The translations under genes were made by a program, and so were the position numbers. Below are positions 51,125-58,527 of a DNA stretch of 64,000 nucleotides, one piece after another (position 1 is the stretch's first letter; the number at the start of each line of letters is the position of its first letter). The notes below the pieces were generated by a model. That model searched no databases, was not told where the DNA came from, and was given only the letters and a program-made list of their open reading frames with translations. This DNA is from Acetobacterium wieringae (lineage in GTDB: Bacteria > Bacillota > Clostridia > Eubacteriales > Eubacteriaceae), in contig NZ_LKEU01000042.1 of NCBI RefSeq assembly GCF_001766835.1, forward strand, positions 1 to 64,000, in the 5' to 3' direction.

Positions 51125-52234
51125 ATGAAAAATAGAATAAAAAAAGTGGCGATCATTTTGTTAAGTTTAGTGATGATGGTATCTTTTGCGGCCTGCAGCA
51201 ATGCAAAAGCAGATGATACCGAAAGTAAAGAAGTAGAGGCCACCACAAAGGTAGTAACCGACAGCCTCGGCCGTCAGGTGGAAGTGCCAGCCGAAATTGA
51301 CAGTGTTGGTTCCCTTGGGGTGATGCGGCTGTTAACCTACATGGATGCCGTTGATCTGGTTAAAGGTGGAACTGATATGGACAATGTTCAGGTGTTAACC
51401 CGTCCTTATACCCTGGTTAATCCAAATTTTGCCAGTTTAACGCAAATTGGGCAGGGTGGTTCCGGTGGTATTGTTCCTTTTGACGAAGAAATCGTTAAGT
51501 TGGCACCCGATGTCATTTTTGTCGTGTCGGATTATACCCAGTCTGATGAGTTGCAGGCAAAAACCGGTATTCCGGTGGTGGCCGTAGCCAGCCCCGGCTT
51601 ATTTGATGGAAAAATGAGTGCCTCCATGGATCTAATTGGTCAGGTATTGGGCAAAGAAGATCGGGCCAAGGAAGTCAATGAGTATATGGATCAGGCACAA
51701 AAAGATCTCAATGACCGCACCAAAGATATTCCGGAAGCCAGTCGACCCAGTGTTTATAATGGCGCTCTGAATTTCAAAGGCAAACACGGCTTTGACGGCA
51801 CCAGCGGGAATTATGGCCCCTTTGTGGCCATCAATGCCAATAACGTGGTCGACCAAACCGGTCAAAAATCGGCCTTCTCCATTGACCTTGAACAGGTTCT
51901 GGCCTGGAATCCGGAGATCATTTTCCTGAATCCGGAAAATATGGATCTGGTCAACGAACAATACACCCAGAACCCGGATTTCTTTAATTCCTTTCAGGCG
52001 GTTCAGAATAACAAGGTTTACACCCAATTGGCATATAATAATAACTACACCAATGTCGAAATTGCCCTGGCCGATGCCTATTATGCCGGTACCATTATTT
52101 ATCCCGATAAATTTAAAGATGTCAATATTGAAAAGAAAGCCGATGAAATTTTTGAGTTTCTGCTGGGCGAAAAATTATATGCTAAATATACGGCAGCGGG
52201 ACAGGGCTTTGGTCCACTGACAATTGGAAAATAA
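51125..52234 (+). CDS. FecB-type ABC substrate-binding lipoprotein (2)
   Basis: 369 residues. Lipobox SFAAC (Cys24). TTKVVTDSLGRQVEVPAEI opens the binding domain, followed by PDVIFVVSDYTQ and DLEQVLAWNPEIIFLNPEN. Related in fold to the protein at 47236 but distinct in sequence, implying a different ligand. AGAGGAG precedes the ATG; shares its last base with the permease start. Confidence 0.9.
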   Translation: MKNRIKKVAIILLSLVMMVSFAACSNAKADDTESKEVEATTKVVTDSLGRQVEVPAEIDSVGSLGVMRLLTYMDAVDLVKGGTDMDNVQVLTRPYTLVNPNFASLTQIGQGGSGGIVPFDEEIVKLAPDVIFVVSDYTQSDELQAKTGIPVVAVASPGLFDGKMSASMDLIGQVLGKEDRAKEVNEYMDQAQKDLNDRTKDIPEASRPSVYNGALNFKGKHGFDGTSGNYGPFVAINANNVVDQTGQKSAFSIDLEQVLAWNPEIIFLNPENMDLVNEQYTQNPDFFNSFQAVQNNKVYTQLAYNNNYTNVEIALADAYYAGTIIYPDKFKDVNIEKKADEIFEFLLGEKLYAKYTAAGQGFGPLTIGK

Positions 52235-53316
52235 TGGTTAATCAAAAAAAGACAGCCTGCGGCGTCAACTATGATCAATACATCTACCGTAAGATTCTGA
52301 CGATCGTGATTCTGGTGATACTGACATTTCTAACCGCACTTTTTGCGATCACCGCCGGTTCGGCTGATATTCCGGTTACCGAAGTGTTAAAGGCCTTATT
52401 CGGTTTGGGTGCCGCCAAAAATGTACTGGTTACCGTCAACATCCGCCTGCCCCGGATTCTGATGGCCATCGTCGGCGGGATTGGTTTGGCAGCGGCTGGC
52501 TGTGTCATGCAGAGTATCTTAAAAAATCCGTTGGCATCAGCATCCACCCTGGGGATCTCCCAGGGTGCTTCCTTCGGGGCCGCCATTGCCATTACCTTCC
52601 TGGGTGGGGGCACCGTCATGGGGAACACTGCCGATGCGGTGACCGTCAACAACCCCTATTTAACCAGTATCTGCGCTTTTATTACCTCGATGTTTGTCAC
52701 TTTTGTGATTTTGGGTTTATCGAAAGCCCGCAAGGCATCTCCTGAAACTATGATTCTAGCCGGGGTGGCCCTCAGTTCCTTGTTTGCTGGTGCTACGGCG
52801 CTACTGCAGTACTTTTCCTCAGATGTTCAGATGGCCGCCATTGTCTTTTGGACTTTTGGCGATCTGGGCCGGGCCAGTATGCAAAATATCCAGGTGGCGG
52901 CAATAGTGACGGCCGGAGCGCTGATTTATTTCATGTTTAACCGCTGGAACTACAACGCCCTGGAATGTGGCGAACATACCGCCACCGGCTTGGGGGTTAA
53001 TGTCTCCCGGGTACGGCTGATTGGGATGACGGTCGCTTCGCTGACGGCGGCGACGATTGTATCCTTTGTCGGGATCATCAACTTTATTGGTCTGATTGCC
53101 CCCCATATCATGCGGCGCTTTGTTGGCAATGATTACCGTTATCTACTGCCGGCTTCAGCCCTGATGGGGGCGCTGATGCTATTGATTAGCGATACCTTTG
53201 CCCGGTTAATTATTTCACCGGTCATTCTGCCCATCGGAGCCATTACTTCATTCCTGGGGGCTCCGCTATTCTTATATCTGATATTTAAAGGAGTGAGTCA
53301 CAATGCTGAAAATTGA
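52234..53316 (+). CDS. FecCD-type ABC permease (2)
   Basis: 360 residues. VNIRLPRILMAIVGGIGLAAAGC, QSILKNPLASASTLGISQGA, GIINFIGLIAPHIMRRFVGN and ITSFLGAPLFLYL are the family landmarks. About ten membrane segments. Overlaps the ATPase gene by 14 bases. Confidence 0.94.
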   Translation: MVNQKKTACGVNYDQYIYRKILTIVILVILTFLTALFAITAGSADIPVTEVLKALFGLGAAKNVLVTVNIRLPRILMAIVGGIGLAAAGCVMQSILKNPLASASTLGISQGASFGAAIAITFLGGGTVMGNTADAVTVNNPYLTSICAFITSMFVTFVILGLSKARKASPETMILAGVALSSLFAGATALLQYFSSDVQMAAIVFWTFGDLGRASMQNIQVAAIVTAGALIYFMFNRWNYNALECGEHTATGLGVNVSRVRLIGMTVASLTAATIVSFVGIINFIGLIAPHIMRRFVGNDYRYLLPASALMGALMLLISDTFARLIISPVILPIGAITSFLGAPLFLYLIFKGVSHNAEN

Positions 53317-54058
53317 TGCTTTGGAATTTGGTTATCGATCCAACCGCAAAATTCTGGATCGCATTGAATTTGATGTTGCTAATGGCGAATGCGTCGCAAT
53401 TCTGGGAAATAACGGGGCGGGCAAAAGCACCATGCTAAAGTGTCTGAATAAGATTATCGCACCTCAAAAAGGCCGGGTCGTCGTCAATGAGGTCGATATT
53501 CTCAGGATGACCCGCCTGGACATTGCCAAAAATACTGCCTATGTTGCCCAGAAAAGTGAAGGGAGTCAAATAACGGCTTATGATGCTATTTTATTAGGGC
53601 GCAAACCCTATATTAAACTGGCGCCGAAAAAAGAAGATTACGAAATAGTTGAAACGATTATTGCCAGTATGGGATTGGAACAATTATCACTGCGTTATAT
53701 CGATGAGTTAAGCGGCGGTGAACTGCAAAAGGTGATGATTGCCCGGGCTCTGGCCCAGGAACCGAAAGTGCTGCTGCTTGATGAGCCCACCAGCTGCCTG
53801 GATTTAAAGAACCAGCTGGAGGTACTAAAGCTGATTCAGAATATTACCAAAGAAAAAGAGATAGCGGTGGTCATTGTCATCCACGATTTAAATTTGGCGC
53901 TGCGATACTGTGACAGGTTTCTCTTCTTAAAAGACAGTGAAATTTTCTGTTACGGTGGTTTGGACATAATGACCTCCGAAAACATTGGCGCAGTCTATCA
54001 GGTGCCGGTGGTTGTGGAATCCTATCAAAATCAGAAAGTCGTGATCCCTTTAACGTAA
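53303..54058 (+). CDS. FecE-type ABC ATPase (2)
   Basis: 251 residues. Walker A GNNGAGKSTML, signature LSGGELQKVMIA, Walker B LLLDEPTSCLDL, H-loop VIHDLNLALRY. AAAGGAG precedes the ATG. Last gene of the FmdE-ABC operon; a terminator follows. Confidence 0.94.
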   Translation: MLKIDALEFGYRSNRKILDRIEFDVANGECVAILGNNGAGKSTMLKCLNKIIAPQKGRVVVNEVDILRMTRLDIAKNTAYVAQKSEGSQITAYDAILLGRKPYIKLAPKKEDYEIVETIIASMGLEQLSLRYIDELSGGELQKVMIARALAQEPKVLLLDEPTSCLDLKNQLEVLKLIQNITKEKEIAVVIVIHDLNLALRYCDRFLFLKDSEIFCYGGLDIMTSENIGAVYQVPVVVESYQNQKVVIPLT

Positions 54059-54062
54059 AAAG

Positions 54063-54100
54063 AAAAGCTCTGGTTTGCATGTTGAATCAGAGTTTTTTTT
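54063..54100 (+). terminator. probable terminator
   Basis: CTCTG/CAGAG stem extended by weak pairs, then a run of eight T. Confidence 0.65.
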
Positions 54101-54184
54101 ATTGCCGTTGAGCTAAATAATACGATTGTCGCCTTTGAAGAATTCTGATAAAATGAATAAAAAACCAAAAGGAGGGCTGTTCTT

Positions 54185-55516
54185 ATGTCAGCATTCAAAA
54201 ACACCGCACCGGTCGTCTGGTTATTGATAGCCATTGCCGTATTTATTGGCGGCATGATTATGCTTTTAGACGTGAAATTGGCTTGGGATATTATTATCAC
54301 CGGCATATCGATTATGTTAGTCGTCGTGGGAATAATGTACCTGTCAGCCATTTTTTTAAAAAAAGACGAAAGTAGGCTAAAGGAGTTGGGGATCGGGTTA
54401 TTATGCCTGTTTGGGGGCATTTTTACCTACGCCAACCCGCAATTTTTGAAAGTTCCGTTCAGCTTTGTCATTGGTATGCTGGGGATCATTATCGGTTGTT
54501 TTGTTTTAATCAGTAGTTTGAAACTTAAGAGCGATGGAGCGCCCTGGGGCTGGACCATGCTGGTGGCCCTGGTTTATATCGGGCTGGGTATTGACATGGC
54601 TTTTTTTGCCACCACCGGCCGGATTTTTGGCATCATTTTTGGAGTTTATCTGATTTTCTTCGCTTTTAATATCTTCGGCGATGCGCTGGTCAGTTTAATG
54701 AAACACAATAGCGGTGCTCAAAAAGCCAAGAAGCACATGCGCGTCTCCCTGCCGTTGGTATTTGCGGCTTTTTTACCGATGCGGATGTTAAAAAAGGTCA
54801 ATCAACTGGTTGAAGAAGAACCGGATGCGCTGTTGTTATTGGAAGACCACAGCATAGAAAGAACTACCGATATGGAAATATTTATCCACACCAGAGAAGG
54901 GTTGATTCCGGGAATGGGTCATGTGGATGCTTCAATTGGGGAGTGTGTTTACAGTTATGGCAATTATGATGATTCCACCTGGAAATTAGGAGGATTCTTA
55001 GCTGATGGTGTGTTGGTGGAGATGCCTAAAGAGGAACATGTAAAACAAGCCCTGAAAGTTGAAAAGAAAATTTTAATGGGATATGGTTTGTCGCTGACTC
55101 CGGAACAAAAAAGCGGGGTTCAGGAACAACTGGAAAAATTGCTTTCGCAAACAATGCCCTGGGAACCCAAAGCAGAACAGGCCGATAAAGGTGAAATAGC
55201 AGGCGAGCCGAGAGATTTTTCCGATGTTTCCAGTCAGCTTTATAATGATGCCAAAGCAAGTTTTTATAAATTCAAACAGGGCAATGAATTTAAAACCTAT
55301 TACGCCCTGGGAACCAATTGTGTTAAGCTGGTCGATACCATTGTCGGTAAAACCGGGATTGACCTGATCAAGGTCAATGGCATCATCACCCCCGGCGCCT
55401 ATCTCGATTATCTGGATCGGCTTTATGACCGCGGCGATTCGATTGTGGTTTCCCGCACGCTTTATCAGGATATCGAAAATAATATGGCAAAAGATAACCG
55501 TGTCAGTTCGGTGTAA
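54185..55516 (+). CDS. HdeD-like membrane protein fused to papain-like domain
   Basis: 443 residues. The first 190 hold about six hydrophobic segments in an HdeD/DUF308-like repeat (WLLIAIAVFIGGMIMLL, SFVIGMLGIIIGCFVLIS). The soluble C-terminal half shows GMGHVDASIGECVYSYG and later LGTNCVKLVDTIVG. The order His then Cys matches circularly permuted papain-fold (YiiX/C92-like) hydrolases. AAGGAGGG precedes the ATG. The fusion suggests a membrane-tethered hydrolase, perhaps acting on peptides or lipids; substrate unknown. Confidence 0.65.
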   Translation: MSAFKNTAPVVWLLIAIAVFIGGMIMLLDVKLAWDIIITGISIMLVVVGIMYLSAIFLKKDESRLKELGIGLLCLFGGIFTYANPQFLKVPFSFVIGMLGIIIGCFVLISSLKLKSDGAPWGWTMLVALVYIGLGIDMAFFATTGRIFGIIFGVYLIFFAFNIFGDALVSLMKHNSGAQKAKKHMRVSLPLVFAAFLPMRMLKKVNQLVEEEPDALLLLEDHSIERTTDMEIFIHTREGLIPGMGHVDASIGECVYSYGNYDDSTWKLGGFLADGVLVEMPKEEHVKQALKVEKKILMGYGLSLTPEQKSGVQEQLEKLLSQTMPWEPKAEQADKGEIAGEPRDFSDVSSQLYNDAKASFYKFKQGNEFKTYYALGTNCVKLVDTIVGKTGIDLIKVNGIITPGAYLDYLDRLYDRGDSIVVSRTLYQDIENNMAKDNRVSSV

Positions 55517-55542
55517 AAGTTGTGAAACCGTGCAATTAAATG

Positions 55543-56199
55543 TTACAGCAGTTTGAAATGGTTATTGGTGTATTCAATGATGCCTTCTTTCTGAAGCTTG
55601 GAAAGCACCCGGGATAAGGCAGAGCGATCCACACATAAAAAATCGGCCAGCTCATTGCGGCTAAAGGGAATCTCAAAAGCGAGGTTTCCTTTTTTTTCGG
55701 CCTGCAGCGACAAATAGGAGAGGACCTTGTCCTGAATGGTTCGACGGGATAACAGTTGATTTTTATTACTCAGCAGAATGTTTTTTCGGGCCAGAATTTT
55801 TAGCAGATTTTCGATAAGCTGATTGTGAAAAATGCAGGAGTTGGGGCAGGTATTGATAATCCGTTCGATGCCCAGAAACATAACACTGGCGTTGGTCTTG
55901 GCAAGCACAGTTACGGGGCTTTCTTTAACCCCGGCACTGGCAAAGGCTTCGCCGAAAATATGGCTGGGGCTCAGTTCGGTAAGAATCGAGCGATTGCCAT
56001 AATAATCCTCTTGAATAACCTGAACTTCTCCCGATAGAATAACCCCGACTGCGGGAACTGGTTGGCCGGTTAGCAGGATGATTTCCCCCCGATCATAGGT
56101 TTTTACCTCACCACCGAGACACTGCAGCATGGCTTCGAGATTTTCATCAATGCCATCAAATAGTTTAACTTTTCTTAAGACTTCGATATTTTTATCCAT
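55543..56199 (-). CDS. Crp/Fnr-family regulator (HcpR-like)
   Basis: 218 residues: cNMP-binding-like beta roll, dimer helix, and HTH SRNELADFLCVDRSALSRVL. No N-terminal Fnr-type Cys cluster. It is divergent from a FrdX-like ferredoxin gene, the pairing seen for nitrosative-stress regulators of the HcpR type (which act on hcp-frdX). A perfect palindrome GTTGCATATGCAAC lies 14 bases upstream of its start codon and is a likely operator. Assignment to HcpR is by context. Confidence 0.85.
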   Translation of the reverse strand: MDKNIEVLRKVKLFDGIDENLEAMLQCLGGEVKTYDRGEIILLTGQPVPAVGVILSGEVQVIQEDYYGNRSILTELSPSHIFGEAFASAGVKESPVTVLAKTNASVMFLGIERIINTCPNSCIFHNQLIENLLKILARKNILLSNKNQLLSRRTIQDKVLSYLSLQAEKKGNLAFEIPFSRNELADFLCVDRSALSRVLSKLQKEGIIEYTNNHFKLL

Positions 56200-56212
56200 A
56201 TTTTCCCTTTGT

Positions 56213-56226
56213 GTTGCATATGCAAC
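56213..56226. promoter_or_regulatory. Crp/Fnr-type operator palindrome
   Basis: GTTGCATATGCAAC, a perfect 14-bp palindrome between the regulator and the ferredoxin genes. An AT-rich -10-like element (TATATTATGAT, about 56244-56254) to its right faces the ferredoxin gene. Confidence 0.65.
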
Positions 56227-56298
56227 GGTAGTTTTGGGTAGATTATATTATGATTAGCTCAAGAAATCAATACATGATATTTCAAGGAGGAAAAAAAG

Positions 56299-57102
56299 AT
56301 GATCCGAAAAATAATTTCGATAGATGAACAAAAATGTAATGGTTGTGGCTTATGTGCCGAAGCCTGCCACGAAGGCGCCATTGGTATGGTGGATGGGGTG
56401 GCCAAGCTACTGCGCGATGACTACTGCGATGGATTGGGGGATTGCCTGCCCAGCTGTCCCACTGGGGCGATTACCTTTGTGGAACGGGAAGCAGCTGCCT
56501 ATGACGAAGCTGCCGTGCTGGAAAATATGAAAAAGAAAGAAATGGCTCAAAACAGTGGCGAGAAAAAAGCTGGTGGTTGCCCCGGAACGCATGCAAAAAC
56601 GATTGTCCGGGAAAGTGCAGCAGCGGATGATGGTTTGGAACCACTGGCCTGTGGGTGTCCGGGCTCCTCGTCCAAGGCGATTGTTCGAGAGTCAGCAACA
56701 GCGCCGGAATCAACGGCATCGGCTGCTCCGGAGTCACAATTGCGACAATGGCCAGTGCAGATTAAATTAGCACCGGTTAATGCCCCCTATTTCAATGGTT
56801 CACATCTGCTGATTGCGGCAGATTGTACCGCCTATGCCTATGCGGATTTCCATAATCGCTTTATTAAAAATAAAATCACATTGATTGGATGTCCAAAACT
56901 GGATGCCGTTGACTATGCTGACAAGCTGACGGAAATAATAAAGCTTAATGACATCAAAAGTGTGACAGTGGTGCGGATGGAAGTTCCCTGTTGCGGTGGT
57001 ATAACAGCAGCCGTGACCACGGCTCTTCAGAATTCCGGAAAAATGATTCCCTGGCAGGTGCTAACCGTCACAACAGACGGAAAAGTGCTGGAAAATGTCT
57101 AA
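56299..57102 (+). CDS. FrdX-like [4Fe-4S] ferredoxin protein
   Basis: 267 residues. N-terminal two-cluster ferredoxin (CNGCGLCAEAC, about residues 13-23; CDGLGDCLPSCP, about 43-54). A middle linker has two copies of a CPG-S/T-xxxK-IVRES-like repeat (about 95-140), then a C-terminal domain with LIAADCTAYAYADFH, LIGCPKLDAVDYADKL and VEVPCCGG-like VPCCGG. Proteins of this layout accompany Hcp and Crp/Fnr regulators in clostridia. AAGGAGG precedes the ATG. No hcp gene is in the window. Confidence 0.85.
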   Translation: MIRKIISIDEQKCNGCGLCAEACHEGAIGMVDGVAKLLRDDYCDGLGDCLPSCPTGAITFVEREAAAYDEAAVLENMKKKEMAQNSGEKKAGGCPGTHAKTIVRESAAADDGLEPLACGCPGSSSKAIVRESATAPESTASAAPESQLRQWPVQIKLAPVNAPYFNGSHLLIAADCTAYAYADFHNRFIKNKITLIGCPKLDAVDYADKLTEIIKLNDIKSVTVVRMEVPCCGGITAAVTTALQNSGKMIPWQVLTVTTDGKVLENV

Positions 57103-57261
57103 AATACCATCGTAAAAAAACAACGAATTACAGAAACGGGTGGAGACATTATCCATGTGGTTTCGGCAAAAGAACAATCCATGAAGCATTTGATTGATAT
57201 TTTTCTGCTGCCGTGGAAGTCTCTCACGATGAATGAACACGGATTTGTTTTCAATAAGTGA
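57103..57261 (+). other. in-frame open extension after the FrdX-like gene
   Basis: After the TAA the same frame stays open for 52 codons (VKKQRITETGGDIIHVVSAK ... FVFNK) to a TGA at 57261, without its own start codon or ribosome-binding site. It might be a relic or chance. Confidence 0.25.
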
Positions 57262-57307
57262 CCTACTGATAAAAATTTGTCCTCAAATTTATTGCCTAAA
57301 AAATACG

Positions 57308-57343
57308 GCCATATCCCGAATCTCCGGGGATATGGCTTTTTTT
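57308..57343 (+). terminator. rho-independent terminator
   Basis: GCCATATCCC and GGGATATGGC with an 8-base loop and eight T residues. Confidence 0.9.
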
Positions 57344-57455
57344 CGATCAGAATAAACAAAGGAAGGACCATGGCAATGAGAAATTAAATGAATTTCAGAT
57401 CATGGAAGGTCAGATCCGATGCAAAAAAACGCAGGTCTTATCATGGTTTCGTAAA

Positions 57456-57491
57456 CCTTTGCAAAAATTGTTTAGAAATATTTTGCAAAGG
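57456..57491. repeat. inverted repeat with CCTTTGCAAAA halves
   Basis: CCTTTGCAAAAA and ATTTTGCAAAGG are inverse complements (11 of 12), 12 bases apart, upstream of the cooC promoter. The half-site resembles that before cbiM (27837-27882). The rest of 57344-57523 holds nothing else I recognise. Confidence 0.55.
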
Positions 57492-57523
57492 CCTTAATTT
57501 GTGCTTTAAGTGATAAAGTTATG

Positions 57524-57580
57524 TTGTAAAACCAGAATGATTATGATATGATAGCCCTGTCGATACATATATATACAAGT
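57524..57580 (+). promoter_or_regulatory. promoter and TATATATACA element before cooC
   Basis: TTGTAA (57524-57529), 17 bp, TATGAT (57547-57552), followed by CGATACATATATATACAAGT (57561-57580). A matching element follows the acsD promoter at 61837-61856. Confidence 0.6.
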
Positions 57581-57675
57581 TGACAAAATACGAATTTTTC
57601 CTGTTGAAAAAACAGTGATAATAACATACACTGTTTAAAGAAAATTGACCGGGAAATGATAATGGAGGAAACATT

Positions 57676-58464
57676 ATGGCTTTTAATATTGCAGTTGCAG
57701 GCAAAGGTGGCGTTGGCAAAACAAGTCTTACCGGTATGCTTATTGAATATTTAGTGGCAGAAGGTCTGGGTCCAATTTTAGCAGTGGATGCAGATGCCAA
57801 TGCCAATCTTAACGAAGTGCTCGGAGAAGAGGTTGATCTTTCCATTGGAGAGATTAAAGAAGAAGTCAACCGGGCTGAAATGGAAGGTGTGCCACTACCT
57901 CCGGGTGTGACGAAAACCGATTTTTTAAGATTGCGATTGAATCAGGCAGTTGCTGAAGGCAACGGCTATGATCTGTTGGTTATGGGCCGTAGCCAGGGCG
58001 CTGGTTGCTATTGTTATGTAAACGGAATCTTAAAAACCCAACTTGATATGCTGGCGAGTAATTATCAATATATCATCGTTGATAACGAAGCCGGGATGGA
58101 GCATTTAAGCCGGGGAACTCTTGGAAGAATTGACATGCTGATTTTAGTCAGTGACTGCTCCCGTCGGGGGATTCAGGCAGTTGGTCGGATCAAGGAACTG
58201 GTTTCGGAACTGAAACTGAAAGTACCCGTGATCAAATTGATTGTCAATCGGGCACCCGATGGCATCTTAAACGAGGGAACCGCTGAAGAAATCGAAAAAC
58301 AGGGTCTTGACCTGATTGGTGTTGTACCACTGGATCAAAATGTTTTTGAATATGACGCCTATGGCAAACCACTGGTTCAGCTGCCCGCTGATTCACCAGC
58401 GAAGATGGCTTTAAGAGATATTGTCAACAAATTGGAAATCATCAAGAATAATAAAAATAAATAA
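57676..58464 (+). CDS. cooC: CooC-type Ni-insertion/CODH-ACS maturation ATPase
   Basis: 262 residues. Deviant Walker A AVAGKGGVGKTS (residues 7-17), VDADANANL, the metal-binding CxC in GAGCYCYVNG (Cys111, Cys113) and IIVDNEAGMEHLSRG. CooC/AcsF proteins bind nickel at a dimer-bridging CxC and mature CO dehydrogenase or acetyl-CoA synthase. GGAGG precedes the ATG. A small GGGCTG/CAGCCC hairpin lies between it and acsV. Confidence 0.95.
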   Translation: MAFNIAVAGKGGVGKTSLTGMLIEYLVAEGLGPILAVDADANANLNEVLGEEVDLSIGEIKEEVNRAEMEGVPLPPGVTKTDFLRLRLNQAVAEGNGYDLLVMGRSQGAGCYCYVNGILKTQLDMLASNYQYIIVDNEAGMEHLSRGTLGRIDMLILVSDCSRRGIQAVGRIKELVSELKLKVPVIKLIVNRAPDGILNEGTAEEIEKQGLDLIGVVPLDQNVFEYDAYGKPLVQLPADSPAKMALRDIVNKLEIIKNNKNK

Positions 58465-58527
58465 ATATGATCGGGGCTGTTTATCAGCCCTTTCAGACGG
58501 AAACTGCGGAAAAGGGGAGATTGTTAA

